This document shows positions 52,066 through 61,000 of a stretch of 64,000 nt of DNA, piece by piece (within the stretch, counting starts at the first letter, position 1; the number at the start of each line of letters is the position of its first letter). Both the position numbers and the translations under genes were made by a program. The DNA is from Halomonas faecis. GTDB lineage: Bacteria > Pseudomonadota > Gammaproteobacteria > Pseudomonadales > Halomonadaceae. The notes under the pieces were generated by a model. The model worked only from the letters and a program-made list of their open reading frames with translations, was not told the DNA's origin and made no database searches. The stretch lies in contig NZ_JAACZO010000043.1 in NCBI RefSeq assembly GCF_010993975.1, positions 62,001-126,000 on the forward strand, given 5' to 3'.

Positions 52066-53790
52066 TCAGGCAGTCGTCGCGGCAGCCGAGGCCTGTCTTG
52101 CCAGAAGCGCCTCGTCGCACTTCGGACAGAACTCGTGCTCGCCGGCCAGATAGCCGTGCACCGGACAGATCGAGAAGGTCGGCGTCACGGTGAGATAGGG
52201 CAGGCGGAAGCGCGACAGGGCGGTGTGCACCAGCTGCTTGCAGGCCCTGGCCGAGGAGAGCTTCTCGCGCATGTAGAGATGCAGCACCGTGCCGCCGGTA
52301 TAGCGCGTCTGCAGCGGATCCTGGTGAAGTAGCGCCTCGAAGGGATCGTCGGTGAAACCGACCGGCAGCTGGCTGGAATTGGTGTAGTAGGGCGCCTCCG
52401 ACGTGCCGGCCTGCAAGATGCCGGGAAAGCGCTTGCGGTCTTCCTTGGCGAAACGGTAGGTGGTGCCCTCGGCGGGGGTCGCCTCCAGGTTGTAGAGATG
52501 GCCGGTGCCTTCCTGGAATTCGCGCATCCGCTCGCGGACGTGATCCAGCAGTTCGAGGGCCAGCTGCTGGCCTTCGGGGTCGGCGATGTCGAAGCGGTCG
52601 TCGCTGAAGTTGCGTACCATCTCGTTGAGGCCGTTCACGCCCAGCGTCGAGAAGTGGTTGCGCAGGGTGCCCAGGTAGCGCTGGCTGTAGGGGTAGAGGC
52701 CGTCGTCCATCCACTGCTGGATGCATTCGCGCTTGACCTCCAGGCTGTCGCGGCCCAGTTCCAGCAGGCGGTCCAGCTCGGCGTAGAGCCCTGCCCGGTC
52801 GCCGGCGAAGCGGTGCCCCAGGCGCGTGCAGTTGATCGTCACCACGCCCAGCGAGCCGGTCTGCTCGGCACTGCCGAACAGGCCGTTGCCGCGCTTGAGC
52901 AGTTCGCTGAGGTCGAGCTGCAGCCGGCAGCACATGGAACGCACCATGTGCGGTTCCAGGTCGGAGTTGAGGAAGTTCTGGAAGTAGGGCAGACCGTACT
53001 TGGCGGTCAGCGCGAAGAGCCGCTCGGCGTTGTCGCTCTCCCAATCGAAATCCGCGGTGATGTTGTAGGTGGGGATCGGGAAGGTGAACACCCGGCCGCG
53101 GCAGTCGCCCTCCTCCATCACTTCCAGGTAGGCGCGGTTGAGCAGATCCATCTCGGCCTGCAGCTCGCCGTAGGTGAAGGGCTGCTCCTCGCCGCCGACG
53201 ATCGGTACCTGATCGCACAGGTCCGCCGGGCAGATCCAGTCGAAGGTTAGGTTGGTGAAGGGCGTCTGGCTGCCCCAGCGCGATGGCACGTTGAGGTTGT
53301 AGATGAACTCCTGCACCGCCTGCTTCACCGCCGGGTAGTCGAGCCGGTCGATGCGCACGTAGGGCGCCAGGTAGGTGTCGAAGGAGCTGAACGCCTGGGC
53401 GCCGGCCCATTCGTTCTGCAGGGTGCCGAGGAAGTTGACCATCTGCCCCAGTGCACTGGAGAGATGCTTGGGCGGCCCGCTTTCCGCTCGGCCTGGAACG
53501 CCGTTGAAGCCTTCGATCAGCAGGGTGCGCAGCGACCAGCCGGCACAGTAGCCGCCGAGCATGTCCAGGTCGTGAATGTGCAGATCGCCGCGGCGGTGGG
53601 CCTCGCCAACGGCGCTGGGGTAGACCTCGTCGAGCCAGTAGTTGGCGATCAGCTTGCCCGAGGCGTTGAGGATCAGCCCACCCAGGGAGAAACCCTGATT
53701 GGCGTTGGCGTTGACGCGCCAGTCGGCGCGCTGCAGGTACTCGTTGACCGTCGAAGCGACGTCGACGACGCCGGGCTGGGGGCTTTCCAT
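52066..53790 (-). CDS. nrdD: Class III anaerobic ribonucleoside-triphosphate reductase NrdD, without the glycyl-radical end
   Basis: A 574-residue catalytic chain. Features: VNEYLQRADWRVNANANQGFSLGGLILN near the start, INLNVPSRWG-like segment (YNLNVPSRWGSQTPFTNLTFD), TINCTRLG, and a C-terminal zinc site (FSICPVHGYLAGEHEFCPKCDEALLARQ). It stops right after that site, so the RVxGY glycyl-radical segment found in normal NrdD is missing and is supplied by the following small ORF. The ATG at 53790 was chosen because GAGGAAAG precedes it and the NrdR boxes then lie just upstream; longer frames would overlap these boxes. Confidence 0.92.
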   Translation of the reverse strand: MESPQPGVVDVASTVNEYLQRADWRVNANANQGFSLGGLILNASGKLIANYWLDEVYPSAVGEAHRRGDLHIHDLDMLGGYCAGWSLRTLLIEGFNGVPGRAESGPPKHLSSALGQMVNFLGTLQNEWAGAQAFSSFDTYLAPYVRIDRLDYPAVKQAVQEFIYNLNVPSRWGSQTPFTNLTFDWICPADLCDQVPIVGGEEQPFTYGELQAEMDLLNRAYLEVMEEGDCRGRVFTFPIPTYNITADFDWESDNAERLFALTAKYGLPYFQNFLNSDLEPHMVRSMCCRLQLDLSELLKRGNGLFGSAEQTGSLGVVTINCTRLGHRFAGDRAGLYAELDRLLELGRDSLEVKRECIQQWMDDGLYPYSQRYLGTLRNHFSTLGVNGLNEMVRNFSDDRFDIADPEGQQLALELLDHVRERMREFQEGTGHLYNLEATPAEGTTYRFAKEDRKRFPGILQAGTSEAPYYTNSSQLPVGFTDDPFEALLHQDPLQTRYTGGTVLHLYMREKLSSARACKQLVHTALSRFRLPYLTVTPTFSICPVHGYLAGEHEFCPKCDEALLARQASAAATTA

Positions 53791-53812
53791 GGCGCTTTCC
53801 TCGCTGGCCGAT

Positions 53813-53859
53813 GATCCATATATGGTGCTTTTAAAATCCATGAACACCATATGTTGTGT
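53813..53859. promoter_or_regulatory. Pair of NrdR boxes upstream of nrdD
   Basis: GATCCATATATGGTGC (53813-53828) and ACACCATATGTTGTGT (53844-53859) match the NrdR box at 10 and 12-13 of 16 bases and are 31 bases apart, the same spacing as at ubiT-nrdJab. They end 23 bases before the nrdD ATG. Confidence 0.75.
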
Positions 53860-53904
53860 CTCGTGCAGGGTAGACACTCCGGCGGGACAGGAAAATGATC
53901 CAGG

Positions 53905-55110
53905 TCATGAAGGTTGCAATGCGTGATTTCCAGCAGCCGTTGCAGTGCTGTCGTCTCGATTGCTGCGCCGAGCTGCCGGTTCCGGTAGCGGATCTTGGGC
54001 GATAGGGGCAGGCGCGTCGGCTGTCTCGGGCAAGCGAGCCTGGCGCGTGTCCGGCCGATACTTGCGCATGATATAGCGCAGTCGCTTCATGACGTCCAGG
54101 TTGGCGGATTCCATCGTCGCCAGGGCGTCCATCGCCTCGTCCATGCGCCCTTCCTGGTGATGGGTCACGGCCTCGATGGCGCGCTGGTGCACGTCGCGGT
54201 GAGGGGCCTCCAGCGCCTGGAAATCGCGGTCGCTGTAGAAGCGCTGGCTGCCGGTACCGTCGTAGTACCAACGGCCCAGGGCACACTGGGTCTCGTCGGG
54301 TAGGTCCTCCGCTCGCTTGTCCGACAGGCCCATGAAGATGCGATAGACCTCCAGCTTGATTTCCAGCTCTTCCAGGTTGGCCAGCTCGACTTCGCTGAGC
54401 ATGGCCGAGAAGGCCAGCGCCTGACTGCTCTCGCCGCTCAGGCCCAGCAGCTGTTCGGTGCGTTGCATGACGCGGCTGGCCTCGGCGCTCAAACGCTCGG
54501 CCTTGCGGGCGTTGTCGTCCATCACGCCGTCGACCTGGTCGGCCTGGCTCAGAATGCTGCCGTTGAGCCCGCCGATCTCGTCGGTGGCGTCGTTGGTCCG
54601 CGAGGCGAGCTGACGCACTTCGGTGGCCACCACGGCGAAGCCGCGCCCGGCATAGCCGGCCCGGGCCGCCTCGATGCTGGCGTTGAAGGCCAGCAGCGTG
54701 GTCTGCATGGAGATCTCGTCGATGACGGTGACGAAGTTGTCGATGCGCCCGGCATCGCCGCGCAGCGAGGTGACCTGCTCGGCGGCCTGGCCGATGCGTG
54801 CATTGAGGGCACGCAGCTCCTCGACCATGGCGTTCAAGGCATCCTGGCTGCGCTGCGATTCGCTGGTGGTGAAGTCGGCGACCTGCTGGTTGCCCTGCAG
54901 TAGCTCGGAGAGATCCGAGAAGGATTCGCGCAGGGCCACCACGGAGTCGCCGAATCCGGTGAGGTTGGTGAACAGGTGCTGGTGGAGGCGCTGCTCGGCC
55001 TCGAGGGCGTCGATGCGGGCCTGAAGACGGTCGCGCTCGGCACGCAGGGCGTCGGCAGTATCGCCGCTGGCGCGCTGATGAGACGCTGCGGTACGTGGAA
55101 AGAGTCGCAT
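53905..55110 (-). CDS. Soluble methyl-accepting chemotaxis-type protein with CZB-like end
   Basis: A 401-residue cytoplasmic protein without membrane segments. A coiled coil (residues 15-50) is followed by the MCP signalling hairpin with the core VIDEISMQTTLLAFNASIEAARAGYAGRGFAVVATEVRQLASRT, then a C-terminal CZB-like zinc domain (CALGRWYYDGTGSQRFYSDRDFQALEAPHRDVHQRA). The first CZB histidine position reads KLEVYRIFMG, so a normally conserved His seems to be lost. The start follows GGAGACTTC. It lies 73 bases behind ytfE and may be read through from the NorR-dependent promoter. Confidence 0.85.
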   Translation of the reverse strand: MRLFPRTAASHQRASGDTADALRAERDRLQARIDALEAEQRLHQHLFTNLTGFGDSVVALRESFSDLSELLQGNQQVADFTTSESQRSQDALNAMVEELRALNARIGQAAEQVTSLRGDAGRIDNFVTVIDEISMQTTLLAFNASIEAARAGYAGRGFAVVATEVRQLASRTNDATDEIGGLNGSILSQADQVDGVMDDNARKAERLSAEASRVMQRTEQLLGLSGESSQALAFSAMLSEVELANLEELEIKLEVYRIFMGLSDKRAEDLPDETQCALGRWYYDGTGSQRFYSDRDFQALEAPHRDVHQRAIEAVTHHQEGRMDEAMDALATMESANLDVMKRLRYIMRKYRPDTRQARLPETADAPAPIAQDPLPEPAARRSNRDDSTATAAGNHALQPS

Positions 55111-55183
55111 GAAGTCTCCGGGTCGGTCAGGGGAGAAGCCGTCTGCCATGACGAGACGGCGCGCAAAGTCGGGTGGTGGTGCT

Positions 55184-55840
55184 TCAGCCGGCACGCTCGA
55201 AGAGCAGGTTGTTCTCGAGGTGGATGTGCTGCATCAGGTCCTCGCGGAATTCGCGCAGGCCGGCATACAGGGCGCGCCAGGTGGTGCAGGCGCCCCTGGG
55301 GGGATGGATGTCGTCGGTGAGCACCATCAAATGCTCGAGGCTGGCGCCGTGATCGTCGTGTTCGTGGCGCATCACCGTGATCGGCCCCTGGGCCTGGGCG
55401 CCCTGGCCGCGGCGCAGCATGGGGAAGAGGATCTGCTCCTCTTTCTGCATGTGGCTTTCCATCTCCTGGTGGATGCCGGCCAGCAGGTCGGCGAGCCCGC
55501 GGGGACAGGCATCGCGGTCGCCGTGGACCTGCTCCACGCGGCGCGCCATGCGCGTCAGTTCGGGCAGCTGCTGGCGGTGGACGTCGTGGTAGCGGGTCAG
55601 GATGTGGTCGATCAGTTCGTCGTTGTCAGCGGCTTGCCAGTCGTGCTCCTCGCTGGCGTTGGCCGGCAACGCCTCCAGTTCGGCGATGAGCCTGTCGGGA
55701 TGCAGGCCGGCGCGCTTGGCCGCCTCTCGCAGCGTGACGCGACCGCCACAGCAGAAATCGATGTGATGGGCATGGAAGACGCGAGTGGCGCCGGGCAGGG
55801 TGAGGGCGGTACGGCCTACGGTCTGGTCGAGCAGGGGCAT
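55184..55840 (-). CDS. ytfE: Di-iron protein for repair of nitrosylated iron-sulfur centres (YtfE/RIC/DnrN)
   Basis: A 218-residue protein: N-terminal ScdA_N domain with HIDFCCGGRVTLREA, then a hemerythrin-like bundle with histidines at HHxH-type positions (YHDVHRQQLPEL, HQEMESHMQKEEQILFPML, HEHDDHG, HIHLENNLLFERA). It repairs iron-sulfur clusters damaged by NO. The leader is about 26 nt from a perfect -24/-12 promoter, and AAGGAGT precedes the ATG. NorR control is strongly suggested by the upstream DNA. Confidence 0.95.
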   Translation of the reverse strand: MPLLDQTVGRTALTLPGATRVFHAHHIDFCCGGRVTLREAAKRAGLHPDRLIAELEALPANASEEHDWQAADNDELIDHILTRYHDVHRQQLPELTRMARRVEQVHGDRDACPRGLADLLAGIHQEMESHMQKEEQILFPMLRRGQGAQAQGPITVMRHEHDDHGASLEHLMVLTDDIHPPRGACTTWRALYAGLREFREDLMQHIHLENNLLFERAG

Positions 55841-55876
55841 GGCAGTGACTCCTTACAAAGAATGGTCTCTTGAGTT

Positions 55877-55892
55877 AGCAAAAGGCGTGCCA
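55877..55892 (-). promoter_or_regulatory. Perfect sigma-54 promoter of ytfE
   Basis: On the minus strand TGGCACGCCTTTTGCT matches TGGCACG-N4-TTGCW at all positions, 37 bases upstream of the ytfE ATG. Confidence 0.9.
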
Positions 55893-55910
55893 CTCAAATC
55901 TTTGCTTTTC

Positions 55911-55923
55911 AATCAATCTATTA
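55911..55923. promoter_or_regulatory. IHF site between NorR sites and the ytfE promoter
   Basis: AATCAATCTATTA matches WATCAANNNNTTR at every position. It is placed between the -24/-12 element and the three NorR sites. Confidence 0.7.
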
Positions 55924-55933
55924 TGGGTTTTAG

Positions 55934-55990
55934 GGTCGAAATCACCCTGTTGAGTCAGGGTTTTTATGACCGTGAAGGGTTTTTTTGACC
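55934..55990. promoter_or_regulatory. Three NorR enhancer sites upstream of ytfE
   Basis: Three copies of the NorR core GGT-N7-ACC: 55934-55946 (GGTCGAAATCACC), 55959-55971 (GGTTTTTATGACC) and 55978-55990 (GGTTTTTTTGACC). All three are preceded by G. Three such sites are what NorR needs upstream of norVW in E. coli. Confidence 0.85.
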
Positions 55991-56059
55991 ATGTCGCGTG
56001 TCCTTCAGAAGTAAGACACCCTCTCAGTGGATGGCTGGAAGGAGGCCGATCTGACTGAT

Positions 56060-56083
56060 AAGATAGTAATCAATTACTATCTT
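56060..56083. promoter_or_regulatory. Operator palindrome upstream of the TetR gene
   Basis: AAGATAGTAAT and ATTACTATCTT are exact reverse complements around CA, 13 bases before the tetR ATG. It is the likely autoregulatory site of the TetR protein for the efflux operon. Confidence 0.75.
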
Positions 56084-56096
56084 TTGGGGTTCGGCC

Positions 56097-56714
56097 ATGT
56101 CGGAACGTCAGCATCTCAGTGCCGAGGCGCGTCGCGAGCGCACCGTGGAGACCGTCATCGACTTGTGCGGTGAGGAGGAGCCCGCCACTCTCACCACCGG
56201 GCGCATTGCCCGGCGCATGGGCGTCACCCAGGGCGCGCTGTTTCGCCATTTTCCGAGCAAGGACGCCATCTGGGAGGCGGTGGTGACCTGGGTGGCCGGG
56301 CGGGTGATGGCGCGCGTCGACGCCGCCGCCGAGGGTGTCGATGACCCCCTGGCGGCGCTGGAGGCGATGTATCTGGCACATGCTGCCTTCATTGCCGAGC
56401 ACCCTGGCGTACCGCGGTTGCTGATGGGCCAGCTTCAGCATCCGCGTCCGACGCCGGCCAGTCGCACGGTGCGCGAGCTGATGGAGCGCTACCGCCAACG
56501 CCTGCTGAGCCTGCTGCAACGTGCCCGCGACGAGGGGCGCCTGCGCCCCGGGCTCGATCTGGATACCGCGGCGACCCAGTTCATCGGCACGCTTCAGGGG
56601 CTGGTGATGCAGGCGTTGATCGTCGATGACGTGGCGGGCATCGTCGAGCGCGCGCCGGCGGCCTTCGACCTCTATCGGCATGGCATCTGCCAGGCGGTGG
56701 GAGGTGACGCATGA
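56097..56714 (+). CDS. TetR-family regulator of an RND efflux operon
   Basis: A 205-residue protein with N-terminal helix-turn-helix (TTGRIARRMGVTQGALFRHFPSKDAIWEAVV) and an all-helical ligand domain. It overlaps the next gene by ATGA, so it is part of the tetR-MFP-RND operon and probably represses it. The inducer cannot be told from sequence. Confidence 0.9.
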   Translation: MSERQHLSAEARRERTVETVIDLCGEEEPATLTTGRIARRMGVTQGALFRHFPSKDAIWEAVVTWVAGRVMARVDAAAEGVDDPLAALEAMYLAHAAFIAEHPGVPRLLMGQLQHPRPTPASRTVRELMERYRQRLLSLLQRARDEGRLRPGLDLDTAATQFIGTLQGLVMQALIVDDVAGIVERAPAAFDLYRHGICQAVGGDA

Positions 56715-58078
56715 AGCCCTGGAGTCGGCGGTTGGGGCGGGCGCTGACGGTGCTCGTCGGCGTCGCCCTGGGTGTGGCGCTGCTGGTCGTTTTCGTGGCC
56801 AATCGCCAGGCCCCCGAGCGCCAAGAAGCAGCAGTGGCCGCCACTCCGGTGCGGGTCATCGAGGCCCGCCCGCTGGTTTTCCGCCTGGAAGCGCGCGGAC
56901 ACGGCGTGGCGCGCCCCGCCGAGACCTGGCAGGCGGTGGCCAACGTGCCGGGCCGGGTGGTGGAGCGCCACCCGGAGCTGGAGAGTGGCACCTTGCTGCC
57001 CGAGGGTACCCTGCTGGTGGCGTTGGATCCCAGCCGCTATGAGCTGGCCATCGCCGAGGCCGAGGCGGAGTTGGCGAGCCTGGCCGGCGAACTGGCCCAG
57101 CTTCGGGCCGAGGAGGACAATACCGGCCGCCTGCTGGCCTTGGAGAAGGAGGCGCTCGCCCTGGCCGAGCAGGAGTTGTCGCGTATCGAGCGCCTGGCGG
57201 ACAGTGGCTCGGTTTCCACCTCGCGGCGTGACGAGCAGCGTCGCAGCACCCTGGGGCAGCGCCAGGCGGTGGCTTCGCTGGAGAACACCCTGGCGCTGGT
57301 GCCCGCACGGCGTGCGGTGCTCGAGGCTCAGCGCGAGCGCGCCGCCGTGCGCCTCGCCCAGGCCCGCGAGGATCTTGCGGATACGCGCATCAAAGCACCC
57401 TACGACCTGCGCCTGGGCGAGGTGGAGGCGGAACGTCACCAGTTCGTGGCCAGCGGACAGCGGTTGTTCGAGGCCGACAGCCTGGCCGCTGCCGAGGTGG
57501 AGGCGCACGTTCCCATCGGCATGATGCGCCGCCTGCTGGGTGCGATCCTGCCCGACGAACCCTTCGATCCGGGGCTGGACCTCGACGAGCGGCTGGATCT
57601 CTCCGCAGTGGACGCCGAGTTGTCGCTGGCGGGTGCCGAAGGCGTGGGCTGGACGGGGCGGTTGGTGCGTGTCGCCAGCGGGCTGGACCCGAGCACGCGG
57701 ACGGTGCGTGCCGTGGTACGGGTGGACGAACCCTACCGAGACATTCGACCGCCAGATCGTCCACCCCTGCAACGCGGCATGTACGTGCGTACGCGGCTCA
57801 CGGCATCGAGCCCGCAGCCACGGCTGGCGATTCCGGCCAGCGCCGTGCATCAGGGCGAGGTGTGGCTGGCGGATGCCGAGCAGCGCCTCGAGCGACGCGA
57901 CGTGAGCGTGGCCTTCACCCAGGGCGACCTGGCGGTGATCGATGCTGGCCTCGAGCCCGGTGAGCGAGTGGTGGTCGACGACCTGCCCGCGGCGATCGTC
58001 GGGATGGCGCTGGCAGCACGGCGCGACGAAGCCCTGGAAGCACGCATCGCCGCTCGCGCGCGGGGGGAGCGGCCATGA
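56711..58078 (+). CDS. RND efflux periplasmic adaptor (HlyD/MFP family)
   Basis: A 455-residue protein: N-terminal membrane anchor (ALTVLVGVALGVALLVVFVA), lipoyl-like and hairpin region (long coiled coil, residues 105-215), beta-barrel and membrane-proximal domains (GMYVRTRLT, IPASAVHQGEVWL). It links the inner membrane pump to an outer membrane channel. No outer membrane factor gene lies next to it. Overlaps tetR and the pump gene by four bases each. Confidence 0.92.
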   Translation: MKPWSRRLGRALTVLVGVALGVALLVVFVANRQAPERQEAAVAATPVRVIEARPLVFRLEARGHGVARPAETWQAVANVPGRVVERHPELESGTLLPEGTLLVALDPSRYELAIAEAEAELASLAGELAQLRAEEDNTGRLLALEKEALALAEQELSRIERLADSGSVSTSRRDEQRRSTLGQRQAVASLENTLALVPARRAVLEAQRERAAVRLAQAREDLADTRIKAPYDLRLGEVEAERHQFVASGQRLFEADSLAAAEVEAHVPIGMMRRLLGAILPDEPFDPGLDLDERLDLSAVDAELSLAGAEGVGWTGRLVRVASGLDPSTRTVRAVVRVDEPYRDIRPPDRPPLQRGMYVRTRLTASSPQPRLAIPASAVHQGEVWLADAEQRLERRDVSVAFTQGDLAVIDAGLEPGERVVVDDLPAAIVGMALAARRDEALEARIAARARGERP

Positions 58079-61000
58079 TCCGCTGGTTCGCCGCCCATCC
58101 CACCGCCGCCAATCTGCTGTTGGTGCTGCTGATCGCCGCCGGGCTCTTCACCGCTCCGTCGCTCAAGCGCGAGACGTTTCCCGACTATCGCCCGGTGGAG
58201 GTGAGCGTCGAGGTGGTCTACCGCGGGGCCAGTGCCGCCGACGTGGAGGATGCCGTGTGCCGGCGCCTGCATGAGGCGGTGAAGGGGGTGGAGTACCTCG
58301 ACGAATTCGTCTGCATGGCCCAGGACAATCTGGCCAGCGCCACTGCCACCATGCAGGGCGGCGGCGACCCGATACGCTTCGTTAGCGAGATAGACACCGA
58401 GGTCGGCGCCATCACCGAGCTGCCGGCGCGGGCCGAGCCGCCGGTGGTGCGCGAGTTGCATCGCAGCGATTCGGTGGCGGCGGTGGCGGTGTCGGCCGAC
58501 ATGCCCGCCCGCCAGCTCGAGGAGTACGCCCTGCGCCTGGAGGCGCGCATCATGGCGCTGTCCGGCGTGGCGGACGTGACCATCCACGGCATGTCCCAGC
58601 GCCAGTGGCTGGTGGAGGTGCCCGGTGACGTGCTTGGTCAGCACGGCCTCTCGGCTCGCGAGCTGGCGCGGCGGATTTCCGCCCAGAGCCTGGACTTGCC
58701 GCTGGGCACGCTGGAGACGCCCGAGCGCGATATTCTGCTGCGCTTCACCGACCAGCGCCGCTCGCTTGCCGAACTGGAGCGCCTGGTGGTGGTGTCCGAC
58801 TCGGCCGGCGGCGAACTGACCCTGGGCGACATCGCCACCCTGACCGAGACCGGGGAACGCGAGGAAGAGAAGCTGCGCTTCAACGGCGAGCCGGCGCTGG
58901 TGTTGGAGGTGAGCAAGAGCCTGCGCGACGACGCCCTGACGGTGAAGGAGGATCTCGAGGCGCTGCTGGCGGCGGAGCGCCGCCGCTTCGATGATGGCAT
59001 CTCACTGTCCCTGACCCAGGACATGACCCGTATCGTGCGCGACCGCCTGCAGATGCTGGTGGCCAACGGCCTCATGGGTCTGGCGCTGGTGGTGCTGGTG
59101 ATGAGCCTGTTCTTCCGCCCGCGCCTGGCGCTGTGGGCGGTACTGGGACTGCCCGCCGCCTTCATGGGCGCCTTTCTGGTGATGGGGCTTGCCGGCCTTT
59201 CCCTGAACATGATCACCCTGGTGGCGCTGCTGATGGCCATCGGCATCGTCATGGACGACGCCATCGTCATCACCGACAACATCGCCGCCCACGCCGGGGA
59301 GGGCGCCACGCCGCTGGAGGCGGTGGTGGCGGGGACCCGTCAGGTACTGCCCGGCGTATTGTCGTCTTTCCTGACCACGGCTTCCGTGTTCGTGCCGCTC
59401 TCCTTCCTGGCCGGCGAGTTGGGGGCGGTGCTGGAGGTGCTGCCGGTGGTGCTGATAGCCGCCCTGGCGGCGAGTCTCGTCGAGGCGTTCTGGATCCTGC
59501 CCCACCATCTCAAGGGCAGTGTGAAGCATCTGCAGCAGGGCCATGATTCGCGTTTTCGTACCGCCTTCGACCGTGGCTTCGAGCGCTTCCGCGAGGGCGT
59601 GGGACGGCTGGCCGACCGAACGATTCGTTTTCGCCATGTAGTGCTGGGGGCAGTACTGGCCGTCATGTTGGGGTCGGTGGGTTTCATGGCCGGTGGCCAT
59701 GTCGGCAGGGAGGCGATGCCCGACATCGACGGCGACGTGCTGGAGGCGCGCATCCTGATGCCCCAGGGCACGCCGCTGGAACGTACCGAGGCGGTGGCCG
59801 AGCGGGTCGAGGCGGCGATGCGCGAGCTCGATGCGAGGTTCTCCCCCGAGCAGCCGGAGGGCAGGGCGCTGATCGAGGCGATTCAGGTGCGCTTCAACCA
59901 CAACCTCAGCGCTCGGGAGACGGGCCCCCACGTGGCCACGGTGAGCGTCGACCTGCTCACTGCCGAGCGACGCACCAAGAGCCTGGACGAGCTCACCGCG
60001 GCGTGGCGCGAGGCGATCGGCGAGATCGAGGGCCTGCAGCGCCTGATCATCCAGGAACCGGGCTTCGGCCCTGCCGGAGTGCCGGTGGCGGTGCGCCTCA
60101 CCGGTGAGGATCTCGATGCCATGAAGGCGGCAGCCCACGAGTTGACCGAGCGACTCGAGGGTTACTCGGCGGTCTATAACGTCATGGATGACCAGCGCCT
60201 GGGCAAGCCCCAGCGCGCCTACTCCCTGGCCCCTGGGGCTCACGGCCTGGGCCTCACCGCCGACGAGGTGGCCGGCCAGCTGCGTGCCGCCCTGCTCGGC
60301 GAGATCGCCAATACCCAGCGCATCGGCGAGCAGGAGATCGAGGTGCTGGTGCGCCAGGCCGAGGCAGACCGCGACGGCCTCGACGACCTGGCCGACCAGA
60401 CCCTCATGCTGCCCGACGGCAGCCAAGTGCCGCTTTCGGTGGTAACCGAGATGGCCGAGCGTCGCGAGTGGGCACGCATCACTCGTATCGACGGGCGGCG
60501 CACGGTGACCGTGGAGGCCAACGTAGACGCCCGTCAGGCCAGCGGCCAGGCCATCGTCGACGATCTGATCGGCAGCGGCTGGCTGCAAGACTTCCGGGAG
60601 AAGCATCCCGATGTGGAAGTCACCTTCGAGGGCCAGGTGGCCAGCTCCGCGGAGACCGGCGGCTCCATCGGCCGCGCCCTGCTGATCGGCCTGGTGGGGA
60701 TCTTCGTGATCCTGTCGTTCCAGTTCCGCAGCTACGTGGAGCCGCTGATCGTCATGCTCTCCATCCCGCTGGCGTTCATCGGCGCCATCTGGGGACACGT
60801 GATCATGGGCTACTATCTCTCCACGCCCTCGCTGATCGGTGCAGCGTCCCTGGCCGGCATCGTGGTCAACAATGCCATTCTGCTGATCCACTTCATCAAG
60901 GAGCACAGGGCGAGAGGGCTCGACGCCGCAGCCGCAGCCGGCCGCGCCAGCCGCGACCGGCTGCGCGCCATCCTGATCTCCTCCTCCACGACCATCGCCG

